Positions 35,233 to 44,074 of a DNA stretch of 64,000 nt are shown piece by piece. Within the stretch, counting starts at the first letter, position 1. Each line of letters opens with the position of its first letter. The notes beneath the pieces are model-generated. The model was not told the origin of the DNA, made no database searches, and saw only the letters and a list, made by a program, of their open reading frames with translations. A program made the position numbers and the translations under genes. This stretch comes from Cyanomargarita calcarea GSE-NOS-MK-12-04C. Its GTDB lineage: Bacteria; Cyanobacteriota; Cyanobacteriia; Cyanobacteriales; Nostocaceae. The DNA is taken from NCBI GenBank assembly GCA_019359595.1, contig JAHHGZ010000014.1:100337-164336 (forward strand), given 5' to 3'.

Positions 35233-36270
35233 ATGATACAGCAAATTCAATTTTTTATAAGTATTCAGCTTAAGCAAAAACGTTCTAAGCTGATTGTGAA
35301 AAATGGTGGTTTTACCCTGATAGAACTCCTAATAGGTATGGTCATGGCATTTCTCGTGATCACACCATTACTGGGGTTTATGATTAATATTTTGGACACA
35401 GACCGTAAGGAACAAGCCAAAGTCAGTTCTGAACAAGAAGTACAATCTGCACTTGACTATATTGGTCAAGATTTGCAACAGGCAATTTATATATACGATG
35501 CCAAAGGTATTAAAGCAATCAAATCTCAACTTCCTCAAAATGATGCTACAGATAGAGTCCCTGTCTTAGTGTTTTGGAAACGGCAGTTTACCAAGGAGGC
35601 TTTTGATGTTAAAGTCAGTGGAATTAGTAAAGGAAAAAATGATAGTTTTGTTTACTCATTAGTCATTTACTACTTAATACAAGATAATGCTAGTAATGAC
35701 GCAGATAAAATTTGGTCTGACCAATTTCGTATTGCTAGATTTGAACTCAAAAATGGAATAAGCAATCCTGACGATCCAACAAAGTATCTCAAAGAGCCTG
35801 ACAAAGGTTTTGCTATGTTTGATCTAACTGGTATTAAAGGGACTCTTGAGGATAAAATGAGTGCATGGCAAAAAAATGGAGACTATGATTTAAAAGCTAA
35901 TCAGCAAGTTGCATTAATTGACTATGTTGATAAGAGTAAAGACGCATCATTAAATCGAGTTGATTGTACAACAGTTTTTACAGATAGAGCAACAACAAGT
36001 TCTTCAACTCAAGATCAAAAAGATAAGGTAAATGCATTATTAGTTCCTGGCTTTGCTGCTCCAAATCAATATTCGACTTTAACTGACTTAAACACTGCGA
36101 GTTTTTATGCGTGTGTAGATTCGGACAAAATCACAGCAAAAGTTTTTATTAGAGGCAACGCATTAGCTCGTATTGATAACCAGAATAATGCTTACACTGC
36201 TCCTAAATCAACATTTTTCCCAACAGCAAGCATTCAGGTTAAAGGCAGAGGACTCATAGGCGGTCAATAA
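35233..36270 (+). CDS. hpsC: Hormogonium polysaccharide secretion pseudopilin HpsC
   Basis: This 345-residue protein has a type III signal: G26-F27 then TLIELLIGMVMAFLVITPLL with Glu at position 5 (E31). The large size and the segment following the helix (SEQEVQSALDYIGQDLQQAIYIYD) are like PilW/GspJ-class minor pilins. It lies 23 bp after hpsB, in the fixed hpsA-B-C order, so it is probably in the same transcript. The C-terminal globular part is rich in Asp and Lys and contains two isolated Cys. It is expected to act at the tip or base of the pseudopilus. Confidence 0.87.
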   Translation: MIQQIQFFISIQLKQKRSKLIVKNGGFTLIELLIGMVMAFLVITPLLGFMINILDTDRKEQAKVSSEQEVQSALDYIGQDLQQAIYIYDAKGIKAIKSQLPQNDATDRVPVLVFWKRQFTKEAFDVKVSGISKGKNDSFVYSLVIYYLIQDNASNDADKIWSDQFRIARFELKNGISNPDDPTKYLKEPDKGFAMFDLTGIKGTLEDKMSAWQKNGDYDLKANQQVALIDYVDKSKDASLNRVDCTTVFTDRATTSSSTQDQKDKVNALLVPGFAAPNQYSTLTDLNTASFYACVDSDKITAKVFIRGNALARIDNQNNAYTAPKSTFFPTASIQVKGRGLIGGQ

Positions 36271-36286
36271 GCTAGAGGTATATAAT

Positions 36287-36985
36287 ATGGCGAGTTTATG
36301 TTTTACAAAACTAGTACAAAAAGCCTATTTAGAGAAAATAGCTACAAATCATAATTCACAATTTAAACGGTCTAACATTGTTAAATCAACAAATGGATTT
36401 ACCCTAATCGAAATCTTAGTAGTAGTAGTAATGATCGGGATTTTATCGGCGATCGCTGCTCCTGGTTGGCTTGCTTTTACAAATAAGCAACGGGTAAATA
36501 AGGCTAATGATACTGTTTTAGCTGCATTGCAACAAGCGCAAGGAGAAGCTAAGAATAAAAAGTTTAGCTACAGTGTCAGCTTTAAAAAAAATGCACAAAA
36601 CCAAACAATATTTGCTGTACACCGTCAAGATAGTATTCCTGCTGATAATGCTCCATCCTGGAAAACTTTAGGTAGTGATGTAGATGTTAAATCCGAACAA
36701 ATTTGGCTCGGTACTAATATCACATCTGAAAATCAAGCAGGTACTAGTGTCGCTGGAATCACCACTACCGTAAGAACAATAACATTTGATTATAATGGCA
36801 CTCTCCCTAATGCGAATTTGGGAACTCCATCCACAGGTTCAACAGAACCACCTGGATTAAAAGTAATGGTAGCTGTACCCAAAGTTGGAAGTCCCACAGA
36901 CTCCGGTGAGATAAAACGATGTGTAATAGTACAAACTCTTATAGGGGGAATGCGAACCGCAATAAATGATAAATGCGATAAATAA
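36287..36985 (+). CDS. GspH/FimT-type pseudopilin (HpsD position)
   Basis: The 232-residue protein has a long 37-residue leader, then G37-F38 TLIEILVVVVMIGILSAIAA with Glu at position 5, typical of FimT/GspH minor pilins. The C-terminus ends in KRCVIVQTLIGGMRT, shared with the pseudopilin at 39075-39614. Its place directly after hpsC (17-bp gap, AGAGG ribosome site) is where hpsD lies in Nostoc punctiforme, so it is probably HpsD; I leave the symbol open. It closes the pseudopilin run, with a clear terminator after it. Confidence 0.85.
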   Translation: MASLCFTKLVQKAYLEKIATNHNSQFKRSNIVKSTNGFTLIEILVVVVMIGILSAIAAPGWLAFTNKQRVNKANDTVLAALQQAQGEAKNKKFSYSVSFKKNAQNQTIFAVHRQDSIPADNAPSWKTLGSDVDVKSEQIWLGTNITSENQAGTSVAGITTTVRTITFDYNGTLPNANLGTPSTGSTEPPGLKVMVAVPKVGSPTDSGEIKRCVIVQTLIGGMRTAINDKCDK

Positions 36986-37038
36986 ATTAATCACATCAAA
37001 TTTTATCAAAAATCAGTAACGACACTGAACACTAAAAC

Positions 37039-37080
37039 CGCACCTAAAGATGAAAATTAAATCATTAGGTGCGCTTTTTT
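37039..37080 (+). terminator. Rho-independent terminator after the hps pseudopilin genes
   Basis: CGCACCTAA (37039-37047) pairs with TTAGGTGCG (37065-37073), followed by CTTTTTT. It lies 54-95 bp after the pseudopilin stop. It should end the hpsA-B-C-pseudopilin transcript and separate it from hpsE. Confidence 0.85.
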
Positions 37081-37096
37081 GTACCACAAAATCACA

Positions 37097-38050
37097 ATGT
37101 ACGTAGACTTTACTCTAGCCATCCCAACTTACAACGGTGCAAGTCGCTTACCTGAATTACTAGAGCGACTGCAAAATCAACTTCACACAGAACACTTTTC
37201 TTGGGAAATCATTGTTGTTGACAACAACAGCACCGATAACACCGCAAAAATTGTTCAAAACTATCAAGCTTCTTGGCAACACCCGTACCCCTTAAAATAT
37301 TGCTTTGAACCAAAACAAGGAGCCGCACACGCACGACATACCGCAGTCAAACAAGCTCAAGGCAAATACATCGGCTTTCTAGATGACGATAACTACCCAA
37401 CATCAAATTGGGTGGCCGCAGCTTACGAATTTGGTGAAAAGCATCCCAATGCCGGGGCTTATGCCAGCCAAATTCATCCAAATTGGGAAGTACAACCACC
37501 AGCAAATTTCCAGCGCATCGCCCCTTTTTTAGCGATTACAGAACGAGGTAATTTACCTTTATTGTATGAACCAGAAAAAAAACTATTACCCCCCTCTGCG
37601 GGACTAGTAGTGCGTCGAGAAGCATGGTTAAAAAGCGTGCCAAACCAGGCGATTTTGACTGGTAGAATTGCTGGCAATATGCTAACAGGTGAGGACTTAG
37701 AAATGTTGTCTCACATTCAAAAATCGGGCTGGAAAATCTGGTATAACCCAGAAATGGAAATCTACCACCAAATACCTCATTGGCGCTTGCAAAGAGAATA
37801 TTTAATCCCATTTTTTCGCGGCATTGGATTGAGCCGCTTTGTTACTAGAACAGTTAGTTTAAAGCCTTGGATTAGACCGATCGCTCTTTTGGCTTATACA
37901 ATAAATGATTTAAAAAAAATTTTTTTCCACTTGCTAAAATATCGCTTACAAGTTAAAACAGAATTAGTTGCAGCTTGCGAGATGCAATTGTTTGTAAGTA
38001 GTTTAATTAGTCCTTTTTATCTTTGGAAAAATGGCTATTTCAACAAGTAG
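37097..38050 (+). CDS. hpsE: Hormogonium polysaccharide glycosyltransferase HpsE
   Basis: This 317-residue GT2 enzyme starts at the ATG at 37097 (MYVDFTLAIPTYNG); an upstream start would lie inside the terminator. Motifs are IVVDNNSTDNT, the metal-binding FLDDDNYPTSNW (about 96-107), and SAGLVVRREAW. The C-terminal IPFFRGIGLSRF and two hydrophobic stretches suggest membrane attachment. Location after hpsA-B-C and the sequence fit HpsE, a glycosyltransferase of the hormogonium polysaccharide. A terminator between it and the pseudopilin genes implies a separate promoter or readthrough. A close paralogue lies at 21768-22733. Confidence 0.87.
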   Translation: MYVDFTLAIPTYNGASRLPELLERLQNQLHTEHFSWEIIVVDNNSTDNTAKIVQNYQASWQHPYPLKYCFEPKQGAAHARHTAVKQAQGKYIGFLDDDNYPTSNWVAAAYEFGEKHPNAGAYASQIHPNWEVQPPANFQRIAPFLAITERGNLPLLYEPEKKLLPPSAGLVVRREAWLKSVPNQAILTGRIAGNMLTGEDLEMLSHIQKSGWKIWYNPEMEIYHQIPHWRLQREYLIPFFRGIGLSRFVTRTVSLKPWIRPIALLAYTINDLKKIFFHLLKYRLQVKTELVAACEMQLFVSSLISPFYLWKNGYFNK

Positions 38051-38147
38051 TTATAAGACCTTGATGTTCGTGTATTACATTAAAAAGACACTCTATTAGT
38101 GAGGGACGAAAACGGATGTAACGGATAATCTTACAGCAATTGTAATA

Positions 38148-38415
38148 AGCCGTGAAATAAATTTCCGGCTGAAAGCTTAAACCCGTTAAAACGGGTTAAA
38201 AGATTTATTCAGTAATCAGCCGTGAAATAAATTTCTGGCTGAAAGCTTAAACCCATTAAAATGGGTTAAAAACGTTATTTAGTTAGCTTACCCTGCGGGA
38301 GGGCGAAGCGCCCATAGCTAACTTTAGCTTTAAGCCCGTTCGCGCAGCGTCCCGAAGGGATAATTTATTTCCGGGCGGAATTTTGGGCTTATCGCGACTA
38401 GTGCAACATATCAGA
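38148..38415. repeat. Palindromic repeat block after hpsE
   Basis: Two tandem 70-bp copies start at 38148 and 38218 (AGCCGTGAAATAAATTTC, GGCTGAAAGCTTAAACCC, then AACCCGTTAAAACGGGTT or its A/T variant). GCGAAGCGCCC and CGTTCGCGCAGCGTCCCGAA elements follow, then a closing TAATTTATTTCCGGGC that can pair back with the start. It shares sequence with 28077-28599. Confidence 0.8.
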
Positions 38416-39074
38416 TGTAACGAGTAATCTTGTTATTTAACAACTATTCATTCGTTACATCCGCGACATTGATCAGATCCCGGACTTCGTGAAAGTTCTC
38501 GGGGATCTTGCAACTCCCTAACTTTGAATTTTCTTCACCCCCAGAATTGGGGGTAGGGGGCTATAAATCTGCAAACTCAAAAAGCTTGTCATACTGAAAA
38601 ATTGAGATTCAAAGCCCAAACGCGCACGCTTCACTGTTATAGAAGCCCCCGCTTTGTGCTTACACTTCACAGAATGACACGCAGAAGACTTTGCAGACGT
38701 TTTGTAAAATACCAATTCACTAATCCCAGAAACCGGGTTGATTTGATGTGGAACAATAAAATTTTGGTCTTCCCAGTTACCAAAACCCGCTTTCATAATA
38801 AACACTTTTAATACTGAATCGGTACGATTAAACACTTTTGGCTCGTAGTGCAATACCTCTTGGATCAGGCTTAAAGCAATTTTCGCTTTGAATAGACAAC
38901 CTACTAACCCCCCTAGCCTCTTCCCTGCGTTCGCGCAGCGTGCCGCTTCGGCAGTGTTGGGGGGGGAAATCAAAGCCTCTCTCCTCTTAGGAGAGAGGTT
39001 CCTACCACAGTTAGTTATCAGGATCGTTCTTGGCATCTACCAATCTGGTGTATTTACCATTTTGGGATAGATTC
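38416..39074. other. Intergenic, repeat remnants, no supported gene
   Basis: A GATCCCCGA-family palindrome lies at about 38474-38514 and a CCCCCAGAATTGGGGGTAGG fragment at about 38536-38560. GTTCGCGCAGCGTGCCGC lies near 38930 and CTCTCCTCTTAGGAGAGAGG near 38980. A 172-codon minus-strand reading frame covers the region but is built from these repeats, so I do not call it. Confidence 0.6.
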
Positions 39075-39614
39075 ATGCCGAAAAATATACATAAAAACCG
39101 CTCAAACAGTGGCTTCACCTTGCTGGAGATATTGGTAGTGACTCTCGCGATCGCTATCCTAAGCGCGATCGCTATCCCCAGTTGGCTGAGTTTTGTGGAA
39201 CTGCGCCGGCTCAACACTGCCCAAGGCCAAGTTTACACAGCCATGCAAAGAGCAAAAAGTCAAGCCATGAAAGAAAAAGTGACTTGGCAAGCTAGTTTTA
39301 GAGAAAACAGCGATGGTATAGTTCAGTGGGCTGTTCATCCATCCAGTGCAACAATAATATCTAAAGCTCAATGGAATGACCTAGAATCTGGTATTCATCT
39401 TGATGCTGACACAACTTTGCAATGGTCAAATGGTGTACGACGTGTCCGATTTGACTTTAGAGGCACTGTGACTCCGCCCCTAGGTAATATAACTCTCAAT
39501 AACGAAAATGTCGGTCAAGCCAAGCGCTGTGTCTATGTTTCTACAATTTTAGGGGCAATGCGAACTGGGAAAGAACATCCTACACCAAACGATAGTGGTA
39601 AGTACTGCTATTAG
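39075..39614 (+). CDS. Second GspH/FimT-type pseudopilin
   Basis: From the ATG at 39075 (MPKNIHKNRSNSGF) the 179-residue protein has a short leader cleaved at G13-F14, Glu at position 5 (E18) and a hydrophobic helix TLLEILVVTLAIAILSAIAI. The C-terminal KRCVYVSTILGAMRT block parallels the pseudopilin at 36287. It is separated from hpsE by about 1 kb of repeats, so it probably has its own promoter. It is likely an additional minor pilin of the hps/type IV pilus system; whether it duplicates or replaces HpsD is open. Confidence 0.85.
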   Translation: MPKNIHKNRSNSGFTLLEILVVTLAIAILSAIAIPSWLSFVELRRLNTAQGQVYTAMQRAKSQAMKEKVTWQASFRENSDGIVQWAVHPSSATIISKAQWNDLESGIHLDADTTLQWSNGVRRVRFDFRGTVTPPLGNITLNNENVGQAKRCVYVSTILGAMRTGKEHPTPNDSGKYCY

Positions 39615-40146
39615 ATTATACGCCCTCACCTTCAGAGTTCCGGAAAACGGTAAGAGTGATTCGCCGATTTGTGAATCAGGTGGGGCAGGGGGCAGGCCGA
39701 AATTTGGAAAAAAATCCTGAAAGAGGTAATAAGAATAAGAAAAAAGAGAACAATTAATTCCACCTGCCCCCTGCCCCCTGCCACTCTCATACTTGTATCC
39801 TGAAACACCCTGTTTTCCCGAAGACACCGTAAAAAGCAGATGTTACTGTGGTGTAGTTTCAAACCAAGAAGCAGAAAATCTTTACGAATTTTTGAACTGT
39901 TTTTTGTTTATAAATAACAGACAGCGTTATGGGAACAATATTCAAGTAACTTTAAAACAGCGAACAGTGAACACTAAACAGCTATCAGGTGGTATCGTAG
40001 GATTTCAAGAAGCGCCACCAAAGCCTTCCACTATATAAAGTAGGGGACTTAAACTCAACCGATGTAACTGATAACTGATAATTGATAACTGAATAACTGT
40101 TAAATAGAACGATCGCTTTGATTTACAACCAGACCAATAACTAACT

Positions 40147-40989
40147 ATGATTAACCGTTTTGCTGCCCTGAGCGCTGCCCGTACCCTAAAGGTAGTTGGC
40201 ATAGTCTTAACCTTGTCCTTTCTGGTAGACTTTTTAATCCTGTTGTTCCCCTTTCAACCAACCGATCGCGGATGGCAAATCGATTTGGCTACTGCGTTAG
40301 TAGATCGGGGAATTGTGCCGATGGTGGGTCTGGGATTCCTCAGCGCCGGCTACTGGATTGATAGTAGTATTGATGATGGCAGTGGTTCATCATCTATAGA
40401 TTTGAGATTTCCGGCGTTCATCCTGTCGAGCATCTTAGGCTTGATTTTCTTGCTAATTTTCCCCCTGCATCTAAATAATGTCAGTAAAGCTAGCGCTCAG
40501 ACTGTAGAGCAAATCACCAAACAAGCGGAACAAGCTGAAAATCAACTCAACACTCAGCTAACACAAGTGCAAAACCAACTGAATAACGCGCAAGTGAAAG
40601 GTGAGCTAGAAAAACAGAAAAACCAAGTTAAAGCTCAGTTTACCGACTTGCTCAAAGACGAGCAAAAATATAAGCAAGCACTAGCAAATCCTCAACTTCC
40701 CCAAGCTCAAAAAGACTTGCTGAAGAAGTTTAAAGAAAAGCCCGAAGAACTGGACAAGTTTATCGCCAAACAAAGCGACCCGCAGCAACTCGCAGATCAA
40801 CAAAAGCTTCAAATCCGCCAACGGAAGGAAGAAGCGGAGAAACAAGCTAAAGATAGAGCTTGGAAATCTGGACTGCGGATTGGTCTGAGCAGTTTGCTGT
40901 TGTCTATTGGTTACATTGTCATCGGCTGGACTGGATTAAGAGGTATGGGTGCTACTCAAGGTGGTGGACGCAAAGCTGCTGCACGCTAA
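40147..40989 (+). CDS. HpsJ-family membrane/coiled-coil protein
   Basis: The 280-residue protein has three N-terminal hydrophobic segments (about residues 15-35, 51-71 and 88-108), a long Gln/Lys/Glu-rich coiled coil (about 115-235, with repeated QLNTQLTQVQNQLNNAQ-like heptads) and a last membrane helix (about 241-262). It fits my recollection of the HpsJ family linked to hormogonium polysaccharide or exosortase-type loci. The layout suggests a membrane scaffold with a cytoplasmic or periplasmic coiled coil. It lies downstream of the pseudopilin genes and upstream of the tandem repeat array. No enzymatic motif is seen. Confidence 0.7.
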   Translation: MINRFAALSAARTLKVVGIVLTLSFLVDFLILLFPFQPTDRGWQIDLATALVDRGIVPMVGLGFLSAGYWIDSSIDDGSGSSSIDLRFPAFILSSILGLIFLLIFPLHLNNVSKASAQTVEQITKQAEQAENQLNTQLTQVQNQLNNAQVKGELEKQKNQVKAQFTDLLKDEQKYKQALANPQLPQAQKDLLKKFKEKPEELDKFIAKQSDPQQLADQQKLQIRQRKEEAEKQAKDRAWKSGLRIGLSSLLLSIGYIVIGWTGLRGMGATQGGGRKAAAR

Positions 40990-41054
40990 CCCATTATCCC
41001 TGCAACAGTAAAAAATCGACAACCCCGTTCCAGACTACACGTAGAGACGTTATA

Positions 41055-41155
41055 AGCACTCACCACATCTAGTTTGCATATTAGAAATTCATGTAACTCT
41101 TGTGGGGTGAGGCTCTCCAGTCCGCCCGAATTATGTAATTTTGATGTGGAACAGC
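41055..41155. repeat. Dispersed ~100-bp repeat (also 21296-21393 and 28965-29044)
   Basis: GCACTCACCACATCTAGTTT, TAACTCTTGTGGGGTGAGGC, TCCAGTCCGCC and ATGTAATTTTGATGTGGAAC match in order the segments at about 21296-21393 (GCACTCACCACATTTAAATT ... TTTGGAACAG) and about 28965-29044. The family has no visible coding capacity. Confidence 0.7.
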
Positions 41156-41174
41156 TTATCCGGGAGTAGGGGTA

Positions 41175-42076
41175 CGGCTGTTAAGGTATAAGCTGTAAAA
41201 TCGTTTTACCTTCGTTACTTCGTTACTTCGCGGTTAAATATATCTTTTTTTTAACCGCGAAGTAACGAAGGACGCGAAGGTAAGAGTTAAGATGCTCTCT
41301 ACATTACTTGTGGCTTCCCTTAAGCATTGAGTATAATTCCGGCATAGTTAGCGAAAACGGCTGTTAAGGTATAAGCTGTAAAATCGTTTTACCTTCGTTA
41401 CTTCGCGGTTAAATATATCTTTTTTTTAACCGCGAAGTAACGAAGGACGCGAAGGTAAGAGTTAAGATCCTCTCTACATTACTTGTGGCTTCCCTTAAGC
41501 ATTGAATATAATTCCGGCATAGTTAGCGAAAACGGCTGTTAAGGTGTAAGCTGTGAAATCGTTTTACCTTCGTTACTTCGTTACTTCGCGGTTAAATATA
41601 TCTTTTTTTTAACCGCGAAGTAACGAAGGACGCGAAGGTAAGAGTTAAGATCCTCTCTACATTACTTGTGGTTTCCCTTAAGCATTGAATATAATTCCGG
41701 CATAGTTAGCGAAAACGGCTGTTAAGGTATAAGCTGTGAAATCGTTTTACCTTCGTTACTTCGTTACTTCGCGGTTAAATATATCTTTTTTTTAACCGCG
41801 AAGTAACGAAGGACGCGAAGGTAAGAGTTAAGATCCTCTCTACATTACTTGTGGTTTCCCTTAAGCATTGAATATAATTCCGGCATAGTTAGCGAAAACG
41901 GCTGTTAAGGTATAAGCTGTGAAATCGTTTTACCTTCGTTACTTCGTTACTTCGCGGTTAAATATATCTTTTTTTTAACCGCGAAGTAACGAAGGACGCG
42001 AAGGTAAGAGTTAAGATCCTCTATACATTACTTGTGGTTTCCCTTAAGCATTGAGTATAATTCCGGCATAGTTAGC
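41175..42076 (+). repeat. Five-copy ~183-bp tandem array with hairpin and TATAAT in each unit
   Basis: Units start at 41175, 41358, 41533, 41716 and 41899 (lengths 183, 175, 183, 183 and about 178). They differ at only a few positions, and unit 2 lacks an 8-bp TTACTTCG. Each unit begins CGGCTGTTAAGG and holds a long hairpin (41206-41283 in unit 1; stems of 9 and 17 bp around a T8-containing loop). It ends with TTGTGG, 18 bp, then TATAAT (41332, 41507, 41690, 41873 and 42056), a promoter-like pair reading into the next unit. No unit carries a continuous coding frame. Confidence 0.95.
42032..42061 (+). promoter_or_regulatory. Putative promoter from the last array unit
   Basis: TTGTGG (42032-42037), an 18-bp spacer and a perfect TATAAT (42056-42061) lie 70 bp upstream of the GT2 start. 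The leader contains a small hairpin, CTGTAT (42087-42092) with ATACAG (42099-42104). The same promoter-like pair recurs in the other four units. Confidence 0.55.
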
Positions 42077-42131
42077 CTAAGGCTGGCTGTATATGTTAAT
42101 ACAGTAAAAATAATATAACTCAGAGTTTGGA

Positions 42132-43037
42132 ATGTTCTCGATTTATATACTGACCTATAACGAAGAATTAGACATTGCGGCTTGTATTGAGTCAGCGATG
42201 CTATCAGATGACATTATTGTTGTGGACTCATGCAGTAGCGATCGCACAGTCCAAATTGCCAATGGCTATCCTGTGCGCGTTGTAGAACATGCCTTTGAAA
42301 GTCACGGGCGACAGCGTACCTGGATGTTAGAATCGATTGCGCCTAAGTATGAATGGGTTTATATTCTCGAAGCGGACGAACGGATGACACCAGAACTGTT
42401 CGCTGAATGTACCCAAGCAATGCGTAATCCAGAATACATAGGCTATTACGCCGCCGAACGTGTGATGTTTTTGAATACTTGGATTCGCCGTAGTACTCAA
42501 TATCCCCGGTATCAATTACGCCTTTTTCGCCACGGTAAAGTCTGGTTTACAGATTACGGCCATACGGAACGAGAAGTATGTCAAGGAGCAACTAGCTTTT
42601 TGAAAGAAACCTACCCCCACTACACTTGTGGTAAAGGTTTGAGCCGTTGGATTGAAAAGCATAATCGTTACTCTACAGATGAAGCCAAAGAAACCCTGTC
42701 TCAGCTAGAAAACGGAAAGGTTAATTGGCGCAATTTGTTTTTTGGTCAATCAGAAGTTGAAAGACGTCGAGCATTAAAAGATTTTTCTTTGCGTTTACCC
42801 GCAAGACCGCTGTTACGGTTTATATATATGTATTTATTTCTGGGTGGGTGTTTAGATGGACGCGCCGGCTTGGCTTGGTGTACATTGCAGGCTTTCTATG
42901 AATACCTAATTTTACTTAAAGCATGGGAATTAAAGTATCTGCCTACACCTAATCTTGATTTGAAAGGGCCTCTTGGTAAGGAAAGCTTTGATACTACTAA
43001 AACCACGGAGTTGGATTCTGTAGGCGTTAATATGTAA
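42132..43037 (+). CDS. WaaE/KdtX-like family 2 glycosyltransferase
   Basis: The 301-residue protein starts FSIYILTYNEELDIAACIES and has VVDSCSSDRTV, the metal site in LEADERM (about 78-84), and WIEKHNRYSTDEA. This follows the WaaE/KdtX pattern of GT2 enzymes that add sugars to lipid-linked or core glycans. The C-terminal LRFIYMYLFLGGCLDGRAG (split as LRFIYMYLF and GGCLDGRAG) is a membrane-associated stretch. It is at the end of the hps region and is a reasonable candidate for one of the later hps glycosyltransferases, though I cannot assign a letter. The tandem array lies just upstream. Confidence 0.85.
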   Translation: MFSIYILTYNEELDIAACIESAMLSDDIIVVDSCSSDRTVQIANGYPVRVVEHAFESHGRQRTWMLESIAPKYEWVYILEADERMTPELFAECTQAMRNPEYIGYYAAERVMFLNTWIRRSTQYPRYQLRLFRHGKVWFTDYGHTEREVCQGATSFLKETYPHYTCGKGLSRWIEKHNRYSTDEAKETLSQLENGKVNWRNLFFGQSEVERRRALKDFSLRLPARPLLRFIYMYLFLGGCLDGRAGLAWCTLQAFYEYLILLKAWELKYLPTPNLDLKGPLGKESFDTTKTTELDSVGVNM

Positions 43038-44074
43038 ATATGCCCCTGCCCCCAATTCCTATCCATTACCCGGATATGAGTTAACATTTGCTTTGACTAT
43101 TCACTCACGCTTTTTCTAACCCTTATTCGTTCGTCGTTAATTCTCAATAAAAACCTAATTTTAGCGAGAAGATTAAAAGCCAACTTGTCAAGTATGCCTG
43201 ACACCTCAGTGTCCAATAAGCTTACAAAATAAGGGTTGTAAGATTGTAAAGAAAGATGTGACTAATGCATAGCCCCAATTCAAAGGGGAGAAGAAAATTC
43301 AAAGTAGAACAAAATACCCCCATGTTGAGGGTTATGGGAGCAGGGGGATTTTGGGAACGCAATTTTGACGTGTTGTGAGGGTCAGATCCCCGACAACTTT
43401 CACGGATGCAGAAGAGCCAATCAGTGGTAAGACCCCTCAATATTGATCCAAACAGTTCTCTCGCATACCCAATAATAACCGCCCGCATGGGGCTATTGAT
43501 ACAAAGCCCACCAACGCGAGGCTTAGTTTGATTAGCCGCACCATTCTATGGTGACAGCGGGATTTCGGTTTCTTGTCGGGGTGTCACCCTTTATTCGCCA
43601 ACGGTATCCTTTAAGAACTCGGGGATCTTGCGGCACCTCAAAATGAATGGGGTGGACTATGCTCCTGTAGCTTGCGACCCCGTGCAGGGTATCCAATGAA
43701 TAAAATTTCAACTTTACGATTAGTTATACCGTTTCTTTATAAAGATGCGCCTAATTAGCCCACCTTACTGTGGGCTACCCTTCAAGAACGCCAAGGGCGA
43801 ATGTTTGTATAGCCTTTGCCAGTGCGTTGGGCGGCTTGGCCGACTTGTTCGCGTAGCGTCTCCTTATTGAGAAGCACCTGGCGTCCAGGCTTGCTGCCTG
43901 TGGGTGAATAAAGCGCAACCTCATAGAGAATTGGTATTAGTTATTTTTGCTGCGATGCACTAGCGTCCCATCTAAATGCTAGATTTAAGGTAAATTCATA
44001 TTTTTAATAGACTCTTATCAAAATCGTCAAAGAATCTAAAATCTAAAATTCTCAGGCAATTTGATGATTCTGCT
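43038..44074. other. 1-kb intergenic region with repeat fragments
   Basis: It contains a GAGAAGAAAATTCAAAGTAG fragment (about 43290), the 31-bp segment 43361-43391 that recurs exactly at 47774-47804, two GATCCCCGA-family pieces (about 43383-43406 and 43618-43640), and an AGCCCACCTTACTGTGGGCT fragment of the MITE-like family (about 43755-43775). An 88-codon minus-strand frame at 43222-43488 consists of these repeats and is not called. Confidence 0.65.

Noticed and set aside
38518..39036. 172-codon minus-strand reading frame
   Set aside because: It is composed of dispersed repeat fragments (CCCCCAGAATTGGGGG, GTTCGCGCAGCG) and has no protein-like motifs.
41175..42076. Tandem array considered as a CRISPR or a coding repeat
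   Set aside because: Units are contiguous and almost identical with no unique spacers, and no frame stays open across them.
43222..43488. 88-codon minus-strand reading frame
   Set aside because: It overlaps the GATCCCCGA repeat and GAGAAGAAAATTC fragments; there is no recognisable start region or domain.
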